Shown here: in pieces, positions 11,817 through 23,954 of the stretch | Numbering within the stretch: the stretch's first letter is position 1 | Layout of the letters: every line of letters begins with the position of its first letter | Origin: Paracentrotus lividus | Taxonomy: Eukaryota; Echinodermata; Echinoidea; Camarodonta; Echinidae | Length of the DNA stretch: 64,000 bases | Assembly (NCBI GenBank): GCA_940671915.1 | Contig: CALNVZ010003433.1 | Location: 49,594,930 to 49,658,929, forward strand | Direction: 5' to 3' | The notes under the pieces: model-generated | Seen by the model: the letters and a program-made list of their open reading frames with translations, nothing else | What the model was told of the DNA's origin: nothing | Database searches by the model: none | Translations under genes and position numbers: made by a program

Positions 11817-12281
11817 TTAAGGGCTTGCAGTTAGGAATCTAAGATCCCACCAATGTTGGTCCAATTTATTTTTAAACGATTCGGTGCTCGATGCTTCCAC
11901 AACTGGCTGGGGGAGGTTATTCCAATCAGAGACTACTCTTTGGCTAAAAATTTTTATTCTTGTGTCAAGTCTGGATCTCTTTCTGTATAGTTTCAGACTA
12001 TGCCCTCTAGTTCTTTCATTGGTGGCTAGGGTAAAGAACTGTTCACTGGAGACGTTCAGCAGTCCGTGGAGAAGCTTGTAGACAGTGATCATATCTCCCC
12101 TCTTTCGACGATAGAACAGGGAATGGAGATTAAGTTCCTTCAGTCTTTGCTCATATGATAGATCACGGAGTTCTGGTACTAGTCGGGTTGCACGTCTTTG
12201 CACTCTTTCCACCTTGTCGGAGTCCATCTTGCGAAATGGGTCCACTTTGGTTATGATTGACAGCACGCTGCCGCACGACAA
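11817..12281 (-). pseudogene. 5'-truncated non-LTR retrotransposon reverse transcriptase (CR1/L2/Rex1-like)
   Basis: The 154-residue minus-strand frame carries the C-terminal region that follows the reverse transcriptase domain in this group: the block KVERVQRRATRLVPELRDLS, then YEQRLKELNLHSL, YRRKRGDMITVYKLL and, near the end, FSQRVVSDWNNLPQPVVEA and SFKNKLDQHW. The similarity begins at about residue 14 (about 12,242); upstream sequence does not continue into the catalytic palm, so the copy is truncated at its 5' end as usual for LINE insertions. The frame is open to its natural stop, which suggests a fairly young copy or chance preservation. It cannot be functional without the catalytic domain and endonuclease. 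The overlapping plus-strand frames are antisense shadows. Confidence 0.92.
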
Positions 12282-12513
12282 AAGCGGTCTTTATCAGGAA
12301 GAGCTGAATCGCGTTGTTCAGTACGGACTACGGTCAACGCACTTCAGTCATCGCAACCAGGACTCCCTCGACGCGATGCCGATAGCTAATCAGAGCGCCC
12401 AACAATCAAAATGCATTGTCCTCTGGCTCTGTACGAACGAACTTGTAGTTGTAGGAATTTTGATGTGAGAAGTTTACACAAGATTATGGGCGATGGGCAG
12501 GGCTCTGTCTTCG

Positions 12514-12531
12514 CCTATACTATAGTATAGG
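12514..12531. repeat. 18-bp perfect palindrome
   Basis: CCTATACTATAGTATAGG is perfectly self-complementary. It is flanked more loosely by CTCTGTC on the left and GACAGAG on the right, giving an outer stem of a larger imperfect hairpin (about 12,503-12,556). Confidence 0.6.
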
Positions 12532-12924
12532 TCCGCCACTGGCCAGGCGACAGAGAATACCATGATTCAGACGGGAGCACCTTATCCTTACTTAGTCCTG
12601 ACCCTTCTCGATCTACACTACAGACCGTATCATCGTATGTCCGTTAGCGTTGATGATCACAAACATCATCTAACTAGGCTATAATTTTGAACAAATCTAT
12701 CATAACATGATTACCAATAATAACATCTCCTTTTTAAACACAAATAGGCTAAGAGACAAAAACTCACCAGAAACAAGAAAAAGTGTAAAAAGTATCCAAG
12801 AAGGCCTCCTAAAATCCACTGACACTGTTTCGGAATTTGACTCGATAGCTAGCGTCGTTTTTTATCTTAAATGATTTCACCGAGAGATGGAGCTAGACTA
12901 GATCTTATATAGATGAGCTGGTAT

Positions 12925-13165
12925 ACCCAGTTATTGGGTGTCCGGACAGGTCGGGTGTCCGGACAGTCTATTTTTATTGGCCATTTGAATAGGTTTACAA
13001 GCAATATTTTTGTAGGTTTTTAGCACAAAATGGTAGAAAATATTGTGGAGAACAAATATTGATGATGATAAGCATTATTTAATTTATATTTTTGGCTTAT
13101 TCTAAGGGCAAAAAACATTACTTCAATTTTGTTAAGTGTCCGGACACCCAACCCCCCATCCTACT
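12925..13165. repeat. Small inverted-repeat element with GTGTCCGGACA ends
   Basis: GGGTGTCCGGACA occurs twice in direct orientation near 12,938-12,967 and once near 13,136-13,150 as GTGTCCGGACACCC. Outside them, ACCCAGT at the left and ACTGGG at the right are inverted. The ~240-bp span is non-coding. This is consistent with a MITE, but no target duplication is clear. Confidence 0.4.
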
Positions 13166-13170
13166 GGGAG

Positions 13171-14488
13171 TATCGCCGGTAAAAAAAAAAATTGACTTTA
13201 TTAACTTTGAGATAAGATACAAAATCAATCATAATAAAAAATAAACATAAATGAATGAATATAAAGAAATCTTAAAACGGTACCCTAAATACTTGGTGTG
13301 ATCATTTTCTCCTAAATTATCAAAAGGTTGTAAATGATAAACATATATTGTTTTTCATTTTGATATTATGTTTGGCTGAAATACATTTTTTGGGAGAAAA
13401 AGTTGAATGGTATAAAAATAAAAAATAAAAAACAATGTTGAACCCAAAGAAAAGAAAATTTTACCCATCCTCTAGACAAAACACCTAGTCTAACCACAAA
13501 CCTGGATATTACTTAAAGAACAATAGCAACATTGCACCTCAGACGTGTTTCCTGGGGATAGGACTGGGGGGCTGTAGGGTAAAACCAAAATGGGCCCAAA
13601 AATAAGAAAAAAGAAATCAAACAAATATGGGCATTGTGGGAGTGTACATTACATGTAATGGGCAGCGGAGACCGGGCCGGAGTGGGCAGGGCCCCTCACC
13701 TTTTGGCGGACATGTTTAATTTTTTTTATAAAGGGAAAAGAAAGGAAAGGAAATAAGAGGAAATTGCGATGAGAAAATGGAAAAATAAAGAAGGAGACTG
13801 CCAGGAAGATTTAGGATCTATAGGCTTCAGATCAGGCCAGTCAGAAGAAATTTGAAAGTGGTACGGTATCATTCGGAAATGTTAACCCCATACAGGGTTC
13901 CAATGGCCAGGGCAAATCCTAGAGTTACCCGTATTCTCAAAAGCCGCCTAACTTTAAGCCTAGCTTAAATCTGTGGCCAACTATGGATTGCTAAAAGGAA
14001 ATCAATCCCGAAAAGTAGATTTTCAATTGATCATAATTTTTTTGGAGTGAAACTAAAGGTTTTCCCGGTCAAGTTTAAACTAGGCCTATTTTCTTTCGAG
14101 CGCGTTTGTCCGAAATATGATCGCGATTACAAATCTGCAATCAAATTCGTTTATGAGTAGCCAAAATCAAACACCGTTCAATCCAATTGCAAATTGCGCC
14201 GATAGATTTGATGTTGTGAGCAGTCGCATTCGTCAATGTTCGCTCAAATTCGTCCATTCGTAAAATTCCCGTCTTCTGGTGAATTCAAATTCATTTTGGG
14301 ACATGCATATTCGAAATAACTGTATACAAATTAAGAATGTTATATAGGTTCGAGTAGGAAAATAAAATTTGGGAGGGGGCCGCGAAGTGTATAGGCTACT
14401 ATTTGTCATTGCACAGAAGAGGCTAATCATGGGGGAAGGGGGAGGCTGAACTTACATTAAAACAAAAAGAATCAAAACAAAACAAAAC

Positions 14489-14519
<31 letters not shown>

Positions 14520-15800
14520 TTAAAAAAAACATAAGCTGATTAAAACATATCAATTCTAGTTGTAAACTTAAGGGGGAGAGGGCGCTATCACTCTACGCAA
14601 AGCGAACGCGGCCATAGACATTTTGTATTAATTTTTGCAGTTTTTTCACTTTGTTTTCTTGATTTGGCGGTGCAACTACCTTTTCAAAGAAACGATCAAC
14701 TTGAATAAGTACGCTAAGAGTCTGAATTTTTCAAAAATAGGAAATAAATTATTGCAAAGGGGAAAAAAAAGTCCTGTCACTTGTGTCAATTCGAAATCCT
14801 AGTCAGATCAATTCCTGTACAATATGGCCAATTTGCTCTCAAAATAGCTTATACGCTGCATAGTCATCTTCCTTGATTACGCATAATTATATTACACCTT
14901 AATGATCAAGCAGTTTTTAAAAGCTTGAATTCTCAGCTTTCCAAATATGGTACATTCATTTCGATTGGTTAAAAAAAAGTCCTGTCACTTTGAACATTAT
15001 CACAAACGAATCTTTACTCGATGGGTCAATATTTCCGCAATATCACATGCATATCGCATGTGGACGGCGTCTTCGCAAGATGCGACAAGATCACTATTCA
15101 TATCAATAATCGTTAGGAACATCAATCTATGTGAAATAAAGCTCTGATATACAACTTTAGTACAATGGTGTTATAGGCTTGCCAAAATGTCTTTTCCCCA
15201 ATCTGGTCTGAAGCATCTACCTACGAACCTATGATAAAAGTTCAATTATTTATTTCATGTCCATGACTAATTTGCTCGAACGGATCGACTGACAATACCA
15301 TTTTACCACAGGGAAGTTTTCTTAGGCGAGTTTTTGTACGCCGTTAAGTAATAATTGCATGCAGTTCTCAATCGGTCGCTTCCCGCCGTTAGCGCGGTTT
15401 TGTTGACATTAATGTAGAGCCGTATAATTTTCTGCGCCGCTCAGCTGTATTTCTCATGAATGTAATGTTGCGTTTCCCTCCTCAAATAATGACGCGTCTT
15501 TATGTTAAGATTTAAATGTCATACGTTATAGATTTACATTTCACGTGGAGTAGAATTGATATGATCCGCGTTTCTTAATCTAGAACGTTAGCATTATGAA
15601 AGGCTTTATTTTTCAAAATAGCTCAAACCCAAACTCCTGCATACTGTTAGTACAAGGAAAAGGAGTGTTGTAAAACTGGTATTTGCTATAGAAACGGCTG
15701 GCAAGCGTTTAAATTACAAGTTTTCGTGTGCACAAACGAGGGTTTTCCCCTAGCTACAAGAGATAGCTCCCCGTTGTCAAATCTACAACGCTATTTTGGG
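13171..15800. other. Intergenic sequence, simple repeats only
   Basis: No gene or mobile element is supported. An AAAAC-type simple repeat lies at about 14,460-14,520. The phrase AAAAAAGTCCTGTCACTT occurs near 14,765 and again near 14,974, about 209 bp apart, hinting at a degraded direct repeat. Open frames here are short and without motif. Confidence 0.5.
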
Positions 15801-15805
15801 GGAAA

Positions 15806-16800
15806 TGTAAGGAGACCTGGGGCAATTGTAACAGTTTTTTTCCAAATTTGACCTATCAGCTTTATTGAAGCTAAAATACTTGCTTAAAACTAAAAAAATG
15901 AAATAATGCATATCTTAGCTTGACATATGAATAGGTTTGGGTTAAGTAAAACAAGTCATTTTGAAGCCATTACCATTTCAAAACAAGAGGTCGAGTGTTA
16001 CAATTGCCCCGTGACGAGGGCAATTGTAACAGACGTGCGGGGCAATTGTAACATGAACTTGAAACATTTTGTTTTCTTTATCAAAGCTTGCACATTGACA
16101 ATTAAACATCTTTTAACCACAAAACTATTTAAATGAAAACATGACAATGCTTTGACCCATTTATATTACATTTTCCACTTGTATATATGCATTGAATGGG
16201 ACAAAAGTTATTGATAGTTTTTTTTTTTTTTTTTTTTTTTTAGGTTGTTGTGGCTCACCCTTAACTGTAGAATTATAGAACTCATTAATTTCATATTTGG
16301 TCTTTTTCTACTTTTGTACCTACACAATATATCTTTTAACTGACAAACTGTTGTATTAACCTTTATGTTAGGCTTACGCTTTTGACTATAACGCTTCTTG
16401 CAAATAAAGTGATACATTTCTGGAAGAAGTAAAAATTACAGCTTTTTTTGTTCTTTCTTCTTTTTTTTTTGTAAAATCAATCTTCAAAATTTACGCCATT
16501 TTTTCTCTGGCAAAATCAATATGTCTTTGCCCTTTAACAAAAGTATTGGACATATATTTTCAGGTATCATGTATTGAAAAATTATTTTATTTATGGGGCT
16601 GCCATCCTCCCTCTCTCTCTCCTCTGTCTTTCTTTCTTCTATCTTTCTTTTTTCTTCATTCACTCCCTCTTACTTTTTTACTTTCCTATCTGCCCTTCCC
16701 CCCCCCCCCCTCTCCTCCTCTCTCTCTCCGCCTCTCCCTTTTTTCCCTTCCTCTTTCTTCTTTTCTCTCTTTAATATGTGCTTTTAATTAGAAAAAACAA
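15806..16800 (+). mobile_element. Left inverted arm of a possible 6.4-kb DNA transposon
   Basis: The outer end GGAGACCTGGGGCAATTGTAAC (15,811-15,832) is matched in inverted orientation at 22,215-22,242. The internal part from about 16,345 (CAAATAAAGTGATACATTTC, ACAGCTTTTTTTG, TTTACGCCA, ATTGGACATATATTTTCAGG) to the CT-rich block at about 16,600-16,780 is matched by the right arm at 22,190-21,700. Between these the left arm has extra sequence with three more copies of GGGCAATTGTAAC or its complement near 15,998-16,052, resembling subterminal repeats. A T-run lies at about 16,218-16,242. The low-complexity Ser/Leu/Phe frames here are products of the CT tract, not genes. Confidence 0.7.
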
Positions 16801-17539
16801 GTCGGGGGGGGTCCCTATTCTCTTTCCCTTTTATATGACCCATTTTAATAGGTCTTTTTGTTTCATGGGCTATCCTGTCAGTGTTCTTTTATGTGTTATA
16901 CCATGAACACTCGACGAATAAAATGAAATAAAATCATATGTTCACAGTTATTTATCTCTCATGTTTGAGCTCATAGATAAGTTACCTTTGGTCCTTGTAA
17001 AAAAAGAAACTATAATTGATTATACATTCAAAGTTATGAAGTTCTGAAGTTCTTAGTAAGTGATATAAATATTAAAAAAAAAAGAATAACAAACTTGAGG
17101 CTCTGTTACAGTGAAACAAATGATAAACAAACTAAAGGCATCACTTTTTACGAATAATATCAATTATTTCTTCATCCTTACTTATACAAACGTATTAAAA
17201 CAGATATTGTTTCAAAGATGTAATTTTTTCATGTCTGCAGATTAAGGTTATTGTTACCTTTTGTTTTTGATAAGGCATAATGAATCGACTCAATAACATT
17301 CAAAGTTATAAAGTTCTGATACTTGTGAGTTCAACGCAGGCCTTTCTTTGCTATTTATACTTTTAACTACCTAGATCCTTAACTCCTCATTTACAATACT
17401 TTTTAGGCAATAAAATACGTAATGGTCACTCTCATTCATATTTTTTTACTTATTTTCTTTTCCAGTCACAGTAATATAAATAAATTTAAAAAAATAACAA
17501 CAACATACTCAACAAGATAGAAAAAATATATGATGGCCC

Positions 17540-18210
17540 TCTAGCAAATATGTCACTTTGCGGAGAACGGTACGCTCCGCGAACGTAGAACTCAGAAAAT
17601 TTTGTTTCTTGCGACGGACGAGCGAATAATGTATTAAAAAACCGTTCTGTCAAAATTAATCGCTCGCGAAGAAGTTCCGATGACTGATTCTCAACGCCAA
17701 CGAATTTATTCGTACAAAAATAAATCCTGTCTCCGAGATTTAGAGACGTTCCGTACTGACGTCTCTGGTTACGTTTACTGAATAATATTCTACTCATTTA
17801 ATCCATCTCGCACGGAGACAGAAATTCACTCGTCTATTCTGTCGTTGGAGAACGGTCTCCTGTCTCTGAAGTTAGACTACAACACCTGCAATATTTACAT
17901 CTATCGCAGGGTATATAGATACGGTGTTCACCTCTTTGCTTGTACTTCGATAACCGAGCATTAAACAATATGAAAATACATATAAGTAAAGTTACTTACT
18001 CTATTTTATGCCATTAAGAGCTAAGAGGATGCTATCTCACTATCCTGACTGGGAACTTCTCCACGCGACTATAGGAATCTTGTCTCCCGACGGATAAATT
18101 AAGTATAGAGACGTCTCCTGAACGTCTCCTGAATTCGGAGTAACCGTATTTTTTTTAAATATAATTGCCCTCTGGTGACGTTTTGAGATCGTCTCAGATA
18201 GGACACGTCA
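17540..18210. repeat. Cluster of GTCTC/GAGAC words
   Basis: About ten occurrences of GTCTC or GAGAC fall within about 500 bp (near 17,730-18,200), many as GTCTCC or GTCTCTG, in both orientations and including the palindrome GAGACGTCTC at about 18,109-18,118. In AT-rich sequence about one would be expected. There is no coding potential consistent with it. Subterminal binding repeats of a transposon or a decayed short repeat are possible. Confidence 0.5.
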
Positions 18211-21182
18211 CATCTAAAATACTAGCTCCATGGGTTTCAGAGGTTCTCTTGAACTTATGTTTTAATTATGTTACTAAGACAAGCAATACAATTCCGGGCA
18301 TTCAAGTGCTAATGTTTTTTCTTTATGTAATGGAGATGCAGCTCAACTCGGACCTGGGAACGATCGTTGGTCTTCTTCGCTCAAAAAATATATGAATGCA
18401 AATGTTCGAGCCGAAACGTTGTACAAAAACGGGGAAAATTGACCATACATTTGGTGATTTTTAGTCTGTTCAGCCCCCCCCCCCCTCCCCCCACTCCCTT
18501 CACTTTGCCGCTCAGCCCTCCATTCCAAAACGCTCCGCGGCCCCCTGATTGGTTATTTAATAGTTGGTGTTGGATTTCACGAAATTGCCCAACCGGAGTT
18601 TCCTAAGGATTTTTCCTTTAACCCCAGAAAACAAGGGCCCCAATTTTTGTAAACAGCCTTGTTACAATGCCCCTGGCAGATTATGCATGATTGTATGGTG
18701 TTTTAAAATTTAGTTATACATTAGAAACTTACATTATCCTATTCCCCGGCAGGCCATACGTATAAACTTTTTGACGCCAACTGTTACTCGTATTTTCTCC
18801 ATTCCATGTAATTCATAAGGTTTGCAATCGTAAAAAAAAAGGAAAAAATTCAACTAAAAATGTCAAACAAATCTAAAGATCCATTATTCTCTACTATCCA
18901 ACTAGGGACCTGAGTAACAATCGTATCAATCGTATCGACCCCGGGACATTCTGTTTACACCATCATCTTTCGATATTGTAAGTTGAGGTGAAGATTGTTT
19001 ATCCTTCATTCAAAAAAGGACGTTTATTTGCTATTTCTAGCGGGTGACCATATTGGAGGAAATTTCCTTTTTTCTTACATCTTAAGCTTCTCGCGATCTC
19101 TCACTCTCAAAGGTATTGAAACTGTTATCTAGCAACAAAACAATATCTGGAGCCCATCTCAAAGAAACAATATAATTTCTAAATATATTAAAATAATGAC
19201 AAGCGTTAGCTCATTCACACATAATTGTGGTCCAGGAAGAAAACATGGGTAATGTGAAATATTACTTTTTATGGCTAAAAAACGGTTTTTCCGCATTGTA
19301 GAAAAGTTCCACGAACGTTAAATGTGCTAAACACTACAATACATCATGTGGAGCGATTAAATGCGGCATGGGATTCTTCTACACAATTTTGAGTTGTATA
19401 GCGTGTTTTGACTCGGAATGGGAGTGCCTGCTGTTACAATTGCCCCGTGTTTAGATTTGTCCCCGGGTTACTACCCTGACGTTCATATCCCCTCAAGTTA
19501 TTCCTCATAGACGTATATAGGTTGTTCTCAACTGCGGAGAAGTCGTATGTCAGTTATAAGCTCAGCTCTTGATTAAGGATAATTAGTGATCATAGGAGCA
19601 TTTCCCCTTTGCTAAAACAGTAGAAAGAGAGCCATTACTTTTGAGTTGACTACCATCAATATTGGCACGGCGCGGTAGGGTGTCAGTTCTATTTCATTAT
19701 CAGCAATGTTTTTAGGTCAGTGTCTACTACGCAATAAGTCGCTGATATTGACTGCATATAATCTCACGTTGGTATTTAGAAAAAAAATAGAAAGACTAGG
19801 TTATCCGTCCGCAGTAAAGTATGCTTTGAATTTTGAATATCAGCATTATTTGCAACAGTTAGACGGTACATTACAATTCTCACATAAGTCTCACAATGGG
19901 AAACATGTGCGGTTACTCATTCGAACTATCTCTTCACAAGTATTTATTGAAGGAGATAGAAAACGAGGATTAGTAGCAGGCATTTTTTGAATAGAATATA
20001 GTGTGCTCCTCTTTTTTTTATTAGCTATATGTTCTTATTGATTAAGGCTTCCCCCGTAGTTCGATGCCAAATCCAAGTCAGAAAAGCTCGTAACCTTACA
20101 ATGATCATCCTGCTCACGAGAAACACATTATGTTTAATCATCAACAACCACACACACAAACACAGATACATATGCACATATCCCTTCAAATGCCCACATA
20201 CTGACACCGACAAGCCACATACATATACTCGAATCACTCATTAGCAACACATCACACCTCACAGAACGCACTCACGTTTTTTTTAAATCGCTGTCTCGTA
20301 TCTCGCTCATGTGTGAACAAATAGTTCTATCTGGTAATAGGTTTAGATTCAATACCTTCAATTATATCTGTACTACGTCTTTTGTGTACTGGTTAAATAA
20401 TTCGGCATGATCTCAATCTACATGGTATGAGACGTGAGATTTGAACACTGTAAAAAATAGGCACAATATTTTTGAATAGCTCTTACATTGAGTCACTTTT
20501 TTAATGGTGGTATTACTAAACTGTACAAGGCGAAAACTATGGGTAAATTCTTTCTTGGAGGCTCTCGTTGATAAGTGTTCTAGTGTTTGATGTTTTCAGT
20601 TATATCTAATGAGCAGCAGCCTCTATCTCTCATTCAATCTGACATGTTTTACGGGAATAATTTTATGAAAAGGGGGTGCATTCCCAATTCTGTTTCCATA
20701 ACATACTTACTTCAGCCTGAGCCAAACGATATAGAGCGTCGTTTAAACAAAGCAATTTTTCTTTAAAACTATGCCCAATCTATGCACATAACTGTCTATG
20801 ACTATGTGAGTAGGAGTCTGATAAAATTCGTGCATGAATATCCCTATGAAGGGGGGGGGGGCAGGGTGCATGTCCGCCCGCTCGATTTCTACACCTTTCT
20901 TCAAGGACCTTATGGGGGAGGGGTCGTTTTTCGATGAATGGTGCTAATGACCATGCTCACACAAGCCTAGGTGGTAAGGCATATACGGCATCAAACAAAG
21001 ACTCCATATATACGCGATATTTGCTTGAGACTAACGAAAGTACAATTTTGCACCCAAAAAGGAAAAAAAAGAATGCCAAACAATGTGGAATAATTTTTAG
21101 ATAATATCCATACTCGTCTTTTTATCTAATCTCTTGTTTTATAAAAATAATGAATGAATGAAAAACATAATGAATGAATGAA
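18211..21182. other. Interior of the 15.8-22.2 kb interval, no gene seen
   Basis: I see no transposase or host exon. A further TGTTACAATTGCCCCGTG copy at about 19,433-19,450 links this interior to the inverted arms. C-run and CT-rich patches at about 18,474-18,492, a CA-rich strand-biased stretch at 20,145-20,275, and a G-run at about 20,850-20,860 are simple sequence. The 94-residue frame at 19,706-19,990 has unremarkable composition and no motif I recognise. Confidence 0.5.
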
Positions 21183-21232
21183 CATAATACATTATAGAAA
21201 GATTTTAAAATCTTTCTATACTATGTATTATG
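21183..21232. repeat. 50-bp near-perfect palindrome
   Basis: CATAATACATTATAGAAAG on the left is complementary, with a 2-nt offset, to CTTTCTATACTATGTATTATG on the right, with the centre at GATTTTAAAATC. There is effectively no loop, so it can form a cruciform. It lies just beside imperfect tandem AATGAATG copies at about 21,150-21,181. Confidence 0.8.
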
Positions 21233-21279
21233 CTTATAATCGTAATTGAAAACTTTTGTTCCATTTTAGAACATTCCTC

Positions 21280-21660
21280 ATTGTTCTTATGAATGCATGT
21301 GATGTGTAGTTTAATATACATTTGTGATGGGTGACACTGTTTAGAGACATTAGTGGTTAAAATGAAGAACTTGATTTTAGCAGTTTTGGTGGTCAACATT
21401 CTATGTATTAGTGGTCATTTTCACATTTATGGTGACATGTTGTTGACCATGTTGAGGCATTTTAAATTTGTGGTTGATTGTGTTTAGCGCTACATTTGAG
21501 GGCATTTTACCATTCTGGTTGTACCGTGTTTGTGACATTTTGAGGGCGATTTACATATTTGTGCGTTTGATTTGCGTGATTGAGCTTTGGAGGGTGCTTT
21601 TGTATTGTCATTTGGGCATTTTTACTTAGTGGGCGATTTTTACATTGTATAGGCTCAACA
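21280..21660. repeat. Strand-biased GT-rich degenerate repeat
   Basis: The plus strand is rich in G and T and poor in C. Words such as GGGCATTTT, GGGCGATTT, TTTACAT and TGTGGTTGA recur at irregular spacing, suggesting an old tandem repeat with period near 40-60 bp. It abuts the inner boundary of the right inverted arm. Confidence 0.4.
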
Positions 21661-21689
21661 CCCCGGCGCCCCCCCTAGATTATTGCTTT

Positions 21690-22242
21690 CTATTATAAAA
21701 AAGAAATGTGACATACACCATTAAAAAGTAGAGAAAGAGTTAGGAGAAGTGTGGAAGGAAGGGAAATGGTTGCGGGAGTGAGAAGGAAGAGAGTAACGGA
21801 AGGGACAGATATAGGATAAGTAAATAAGGTTAATACTGATGGAGTGAAGAAGAAAAAAAGAAAGAGACATGAAAGAAAAGAATGAAGGTAGTGGTATGAG
21901 AGTAGGAGAGAGGATTGAGAGATGATCAAATAAGCAGAGAGAGAGAGAGAGGGAAAATGGGAGCCCCATAAAAGAATTAAAATATATTTTTCAATTATTG
22001 ATACCTGAAAATATATGTCCAATACATTTTGTTAACAGGGCAAAGAAATATTGATTTTGCCAGAAAAAAGTGGCGTAAATTATGAAGATTGATTTTACAA
22101 CAAAAAAAAAAAGCTGTAATTTTTTATTTTTTTTAAAATTCTTATCAGAAATGTATCACTTTATTTGGAAAAGAATGTGTTAAAGTCAAAAGGTGTAGGC
22201 GTAATATAAAGTTTTTACAATTGTCCCCGGTCTCCCCTACAG
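21690..22242 (-). mobile_element. Right inverted arm of a possible 6.4-kb DNA transposon
   Basis: Read on the minus strand from 22,242 it begins GTAGGGGAGACCGGGGACAA and proceeds through the AAATAAAGTGATACATTTC, TTTACGCCA and ATTGGACATATATTTTCAGG blocks into a CT-rich tract, in the same order as 16,345-16,780. It lacks about 500 bp found after the terminus in the left arm. No target duplication is apparent outside either end, so two separate oppositely oriented insertions remain possible. The frames at 21,693-22,022 mirror those in the left arm and are not genes. Confidence 0.7.
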
Positions 22243-22870
22243 ATATCGCAATAACGGGAAAACGAGACGTGTGTATGGTGTCACAAAGTGACTGATATTT
22301 TAGACTAGGAAAGAAGACTACTTGGAGATATTTAGGGGACAATAGGCTCTTTGGGTAGAGTGCACTATCTGTATAGGAGTGGTATGTGTTTGGTGCTGTT
22401 AGGCATAACTCATGCATGGTACAGTACAGGCTCTATGTGAGGTGCGTGTTGTATAAGTGAAAAGGGAGGAGAATACCTTTAGCATTGGTGAGAGAAGGAC
22501 ATGCTGAAGTTTCTGTTAGAGGATAAAACATGTAGGATGCGCAGCCTTGATAAACTTATGGTAGTTTTTGGTGGCATCATGGAATCCAGGCATGCAGTCC
22601 AGGAGAAGACTCATCTACAGCTCCCACTATGATTTGTGAAACCTGTAAGTAATAATTTTGTACACCTTACATTATCACTAGATAAATGTTTTCTTGTTTA
22701 GGCACTCATTGCTACGAGGTCGATACTTTGGGTCGTGGCCGGGCTCATAATGTAGCGGTGGTAGCATGTGTTTAGGTTAATTTCACAAATTAGGGCATGG
22801 CACAAGTATTGCAAAGCTACACGTGATATATTTGAACCTCTTATCAGCAAAGCACTGAAACGTATCAGGG
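22243..22870. other. Intergenic sequence, no gene seen
   Basis: No exon, RNA or repeat could be supported here. Confidence 0.5.
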
Positions 22871-22872
22871 AA

Positions 22873-22984
22873 AACTACCCCCTGGACAATCACCCTCTAG
22901 GACAACTAACTAATAGGGTTAGGGTTAGGTGTAGAGTTAGGTGGTAGAGTATTTGGGGTAGATGTCCAGGGGGTAGTTGTCCTA
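22873..22984. repeat. Hairpin around a short telomere-like tract
   Basis: AACTACCCCCTGGACA (22,873-22,888) is perfectly complementary to TGTCCAGGGGGTAGTT (22,963-22,978). A second pairing, TAGGACAACT (22,898-22,907) with AGTTGTCCTA (22,975-22,984), is mutually exclusive with it. The loop contains TAGGGTTAGGGTTAGG (22,913-22,928), just over two units of the TTAGGG telomere repeat. Confidence 0.7.
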
Positions 22985-23229
22985 GAACCCAGCAAAATGT
23001 GTTACATGTCCAAGAATTTGTAAAAATGTTTTTTTTTTAATATGAAGTCAGACATGTAGAAAAGTATATATAATATATATATATACATTGAAAGCCGAGA
23101 TTGTAAGGAGGATTATTAAAATATTTTTTCCTGCACAGGTTGTGTCATGAAAGATACACAGGTTGTTCCAGGAAACTAGCACATCAATAATGTGGTGCTC
23201 ATCTGGCATCCCGCAAAGAAATAAACGCA

Positions 23230-23940
23230 ATTTTTAAATTTTGCATAAATTAACATAAATAATTTTCTAGTAAAAATTTAAAAATTCTGTGTAGAAGTTT
23301 TGTATCCCCACCTAATGCTATCATATAAAGCAAACGGAATTGAAATTAAGCACCAAATGAAGGAGAAGAAGCATTTTTTTGTGATTTATGAATAAATTTT
23401 GCATAAATTAGCATAAATAGTTTTCTGGTAAAAACATAAAAATTCTGTGTAGAAGTTTGGTGAACCTCATGTAGCTCTAGCAGATGGAACAAAAAAAAAT
23501 CAAAATTGGTCAACAAAATAAAGAAGAAGCATTTTTTGTGAAATTTGAAAAATACACATAAATTAGCATATTTAATTAATTTTAAAATTATATACATGTA
23601 GAAGTTAAGTATCCCCCACTTAAAGCTATCATATAAAGCAAACCGAATTGAAATTGAGCAACAAGTGAAGGAGAAGAAGCATTTTTAAAAATTTATTTAT
23701 GAATAATTTTTGCATAAATTAGCAGAAATAATTTTCTGATAAAAATTCCAAAATTATGTGTAGAAGTATGGTGAACCTCGTGAGCTCTACCAGATGGAAC
23801 AAACAAAAAATCAAAATCGGTCAACAATAAAAAAGAAGCATTTTATTTGAATTTTGAAAAATGTGCAGAAATTAGCATATTTAATGAGTTTCAAAATTCT
23901 GTGTATAAGTTTTGAATCCCCTATCTGTAGTGTACGTGGC
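23230..23940. repeat. ~152-bp satellite, two alternating monomer types
   Basis: Monomers start near 23,281, 23,430, 23,585, 23,750 and 23,890 with TGTGTAGAAGTTT-type phrases followed by either GCTATCATATAAAGCAAAC (first and third) or GCTCTACCAGATGGAACAAA (second and fourth), then GAAGAAGCATTTTT. This alternation gives a dimer period near 305-320 bp. The first type is homologous to the 60.2-61.8 kb array (GCTATCACATAAAGCAAACG and AATCGAAATCGGATGAAAAA). One further monomer lies at about 26,035-26,095. Frames within are repeat artefacts. Confidence 0.85.
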
Positions 23941-23954
23941 ATTCAATGGGGAAA

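Noticed and set aside
12214..12468. 84-aa plus-strand frame
   Set aside because: Partly antisense to the LINE reverse transcriptase remnant and otherwise featureless.
16546..16791. Hydrophobic Ser/Leu/Phe frames and their mirror at 21,693-22,022
   Set aside because: Apparent conservation between the two comes from the inverted DNA arms; the frames lie in a CT tract and differ by indels.
19706..19990. 94-aa plus-strand frame as a candidate gene
   Set aside because: Normal composition, but no recognised motif, no splice or promoter context and no second copy to test.
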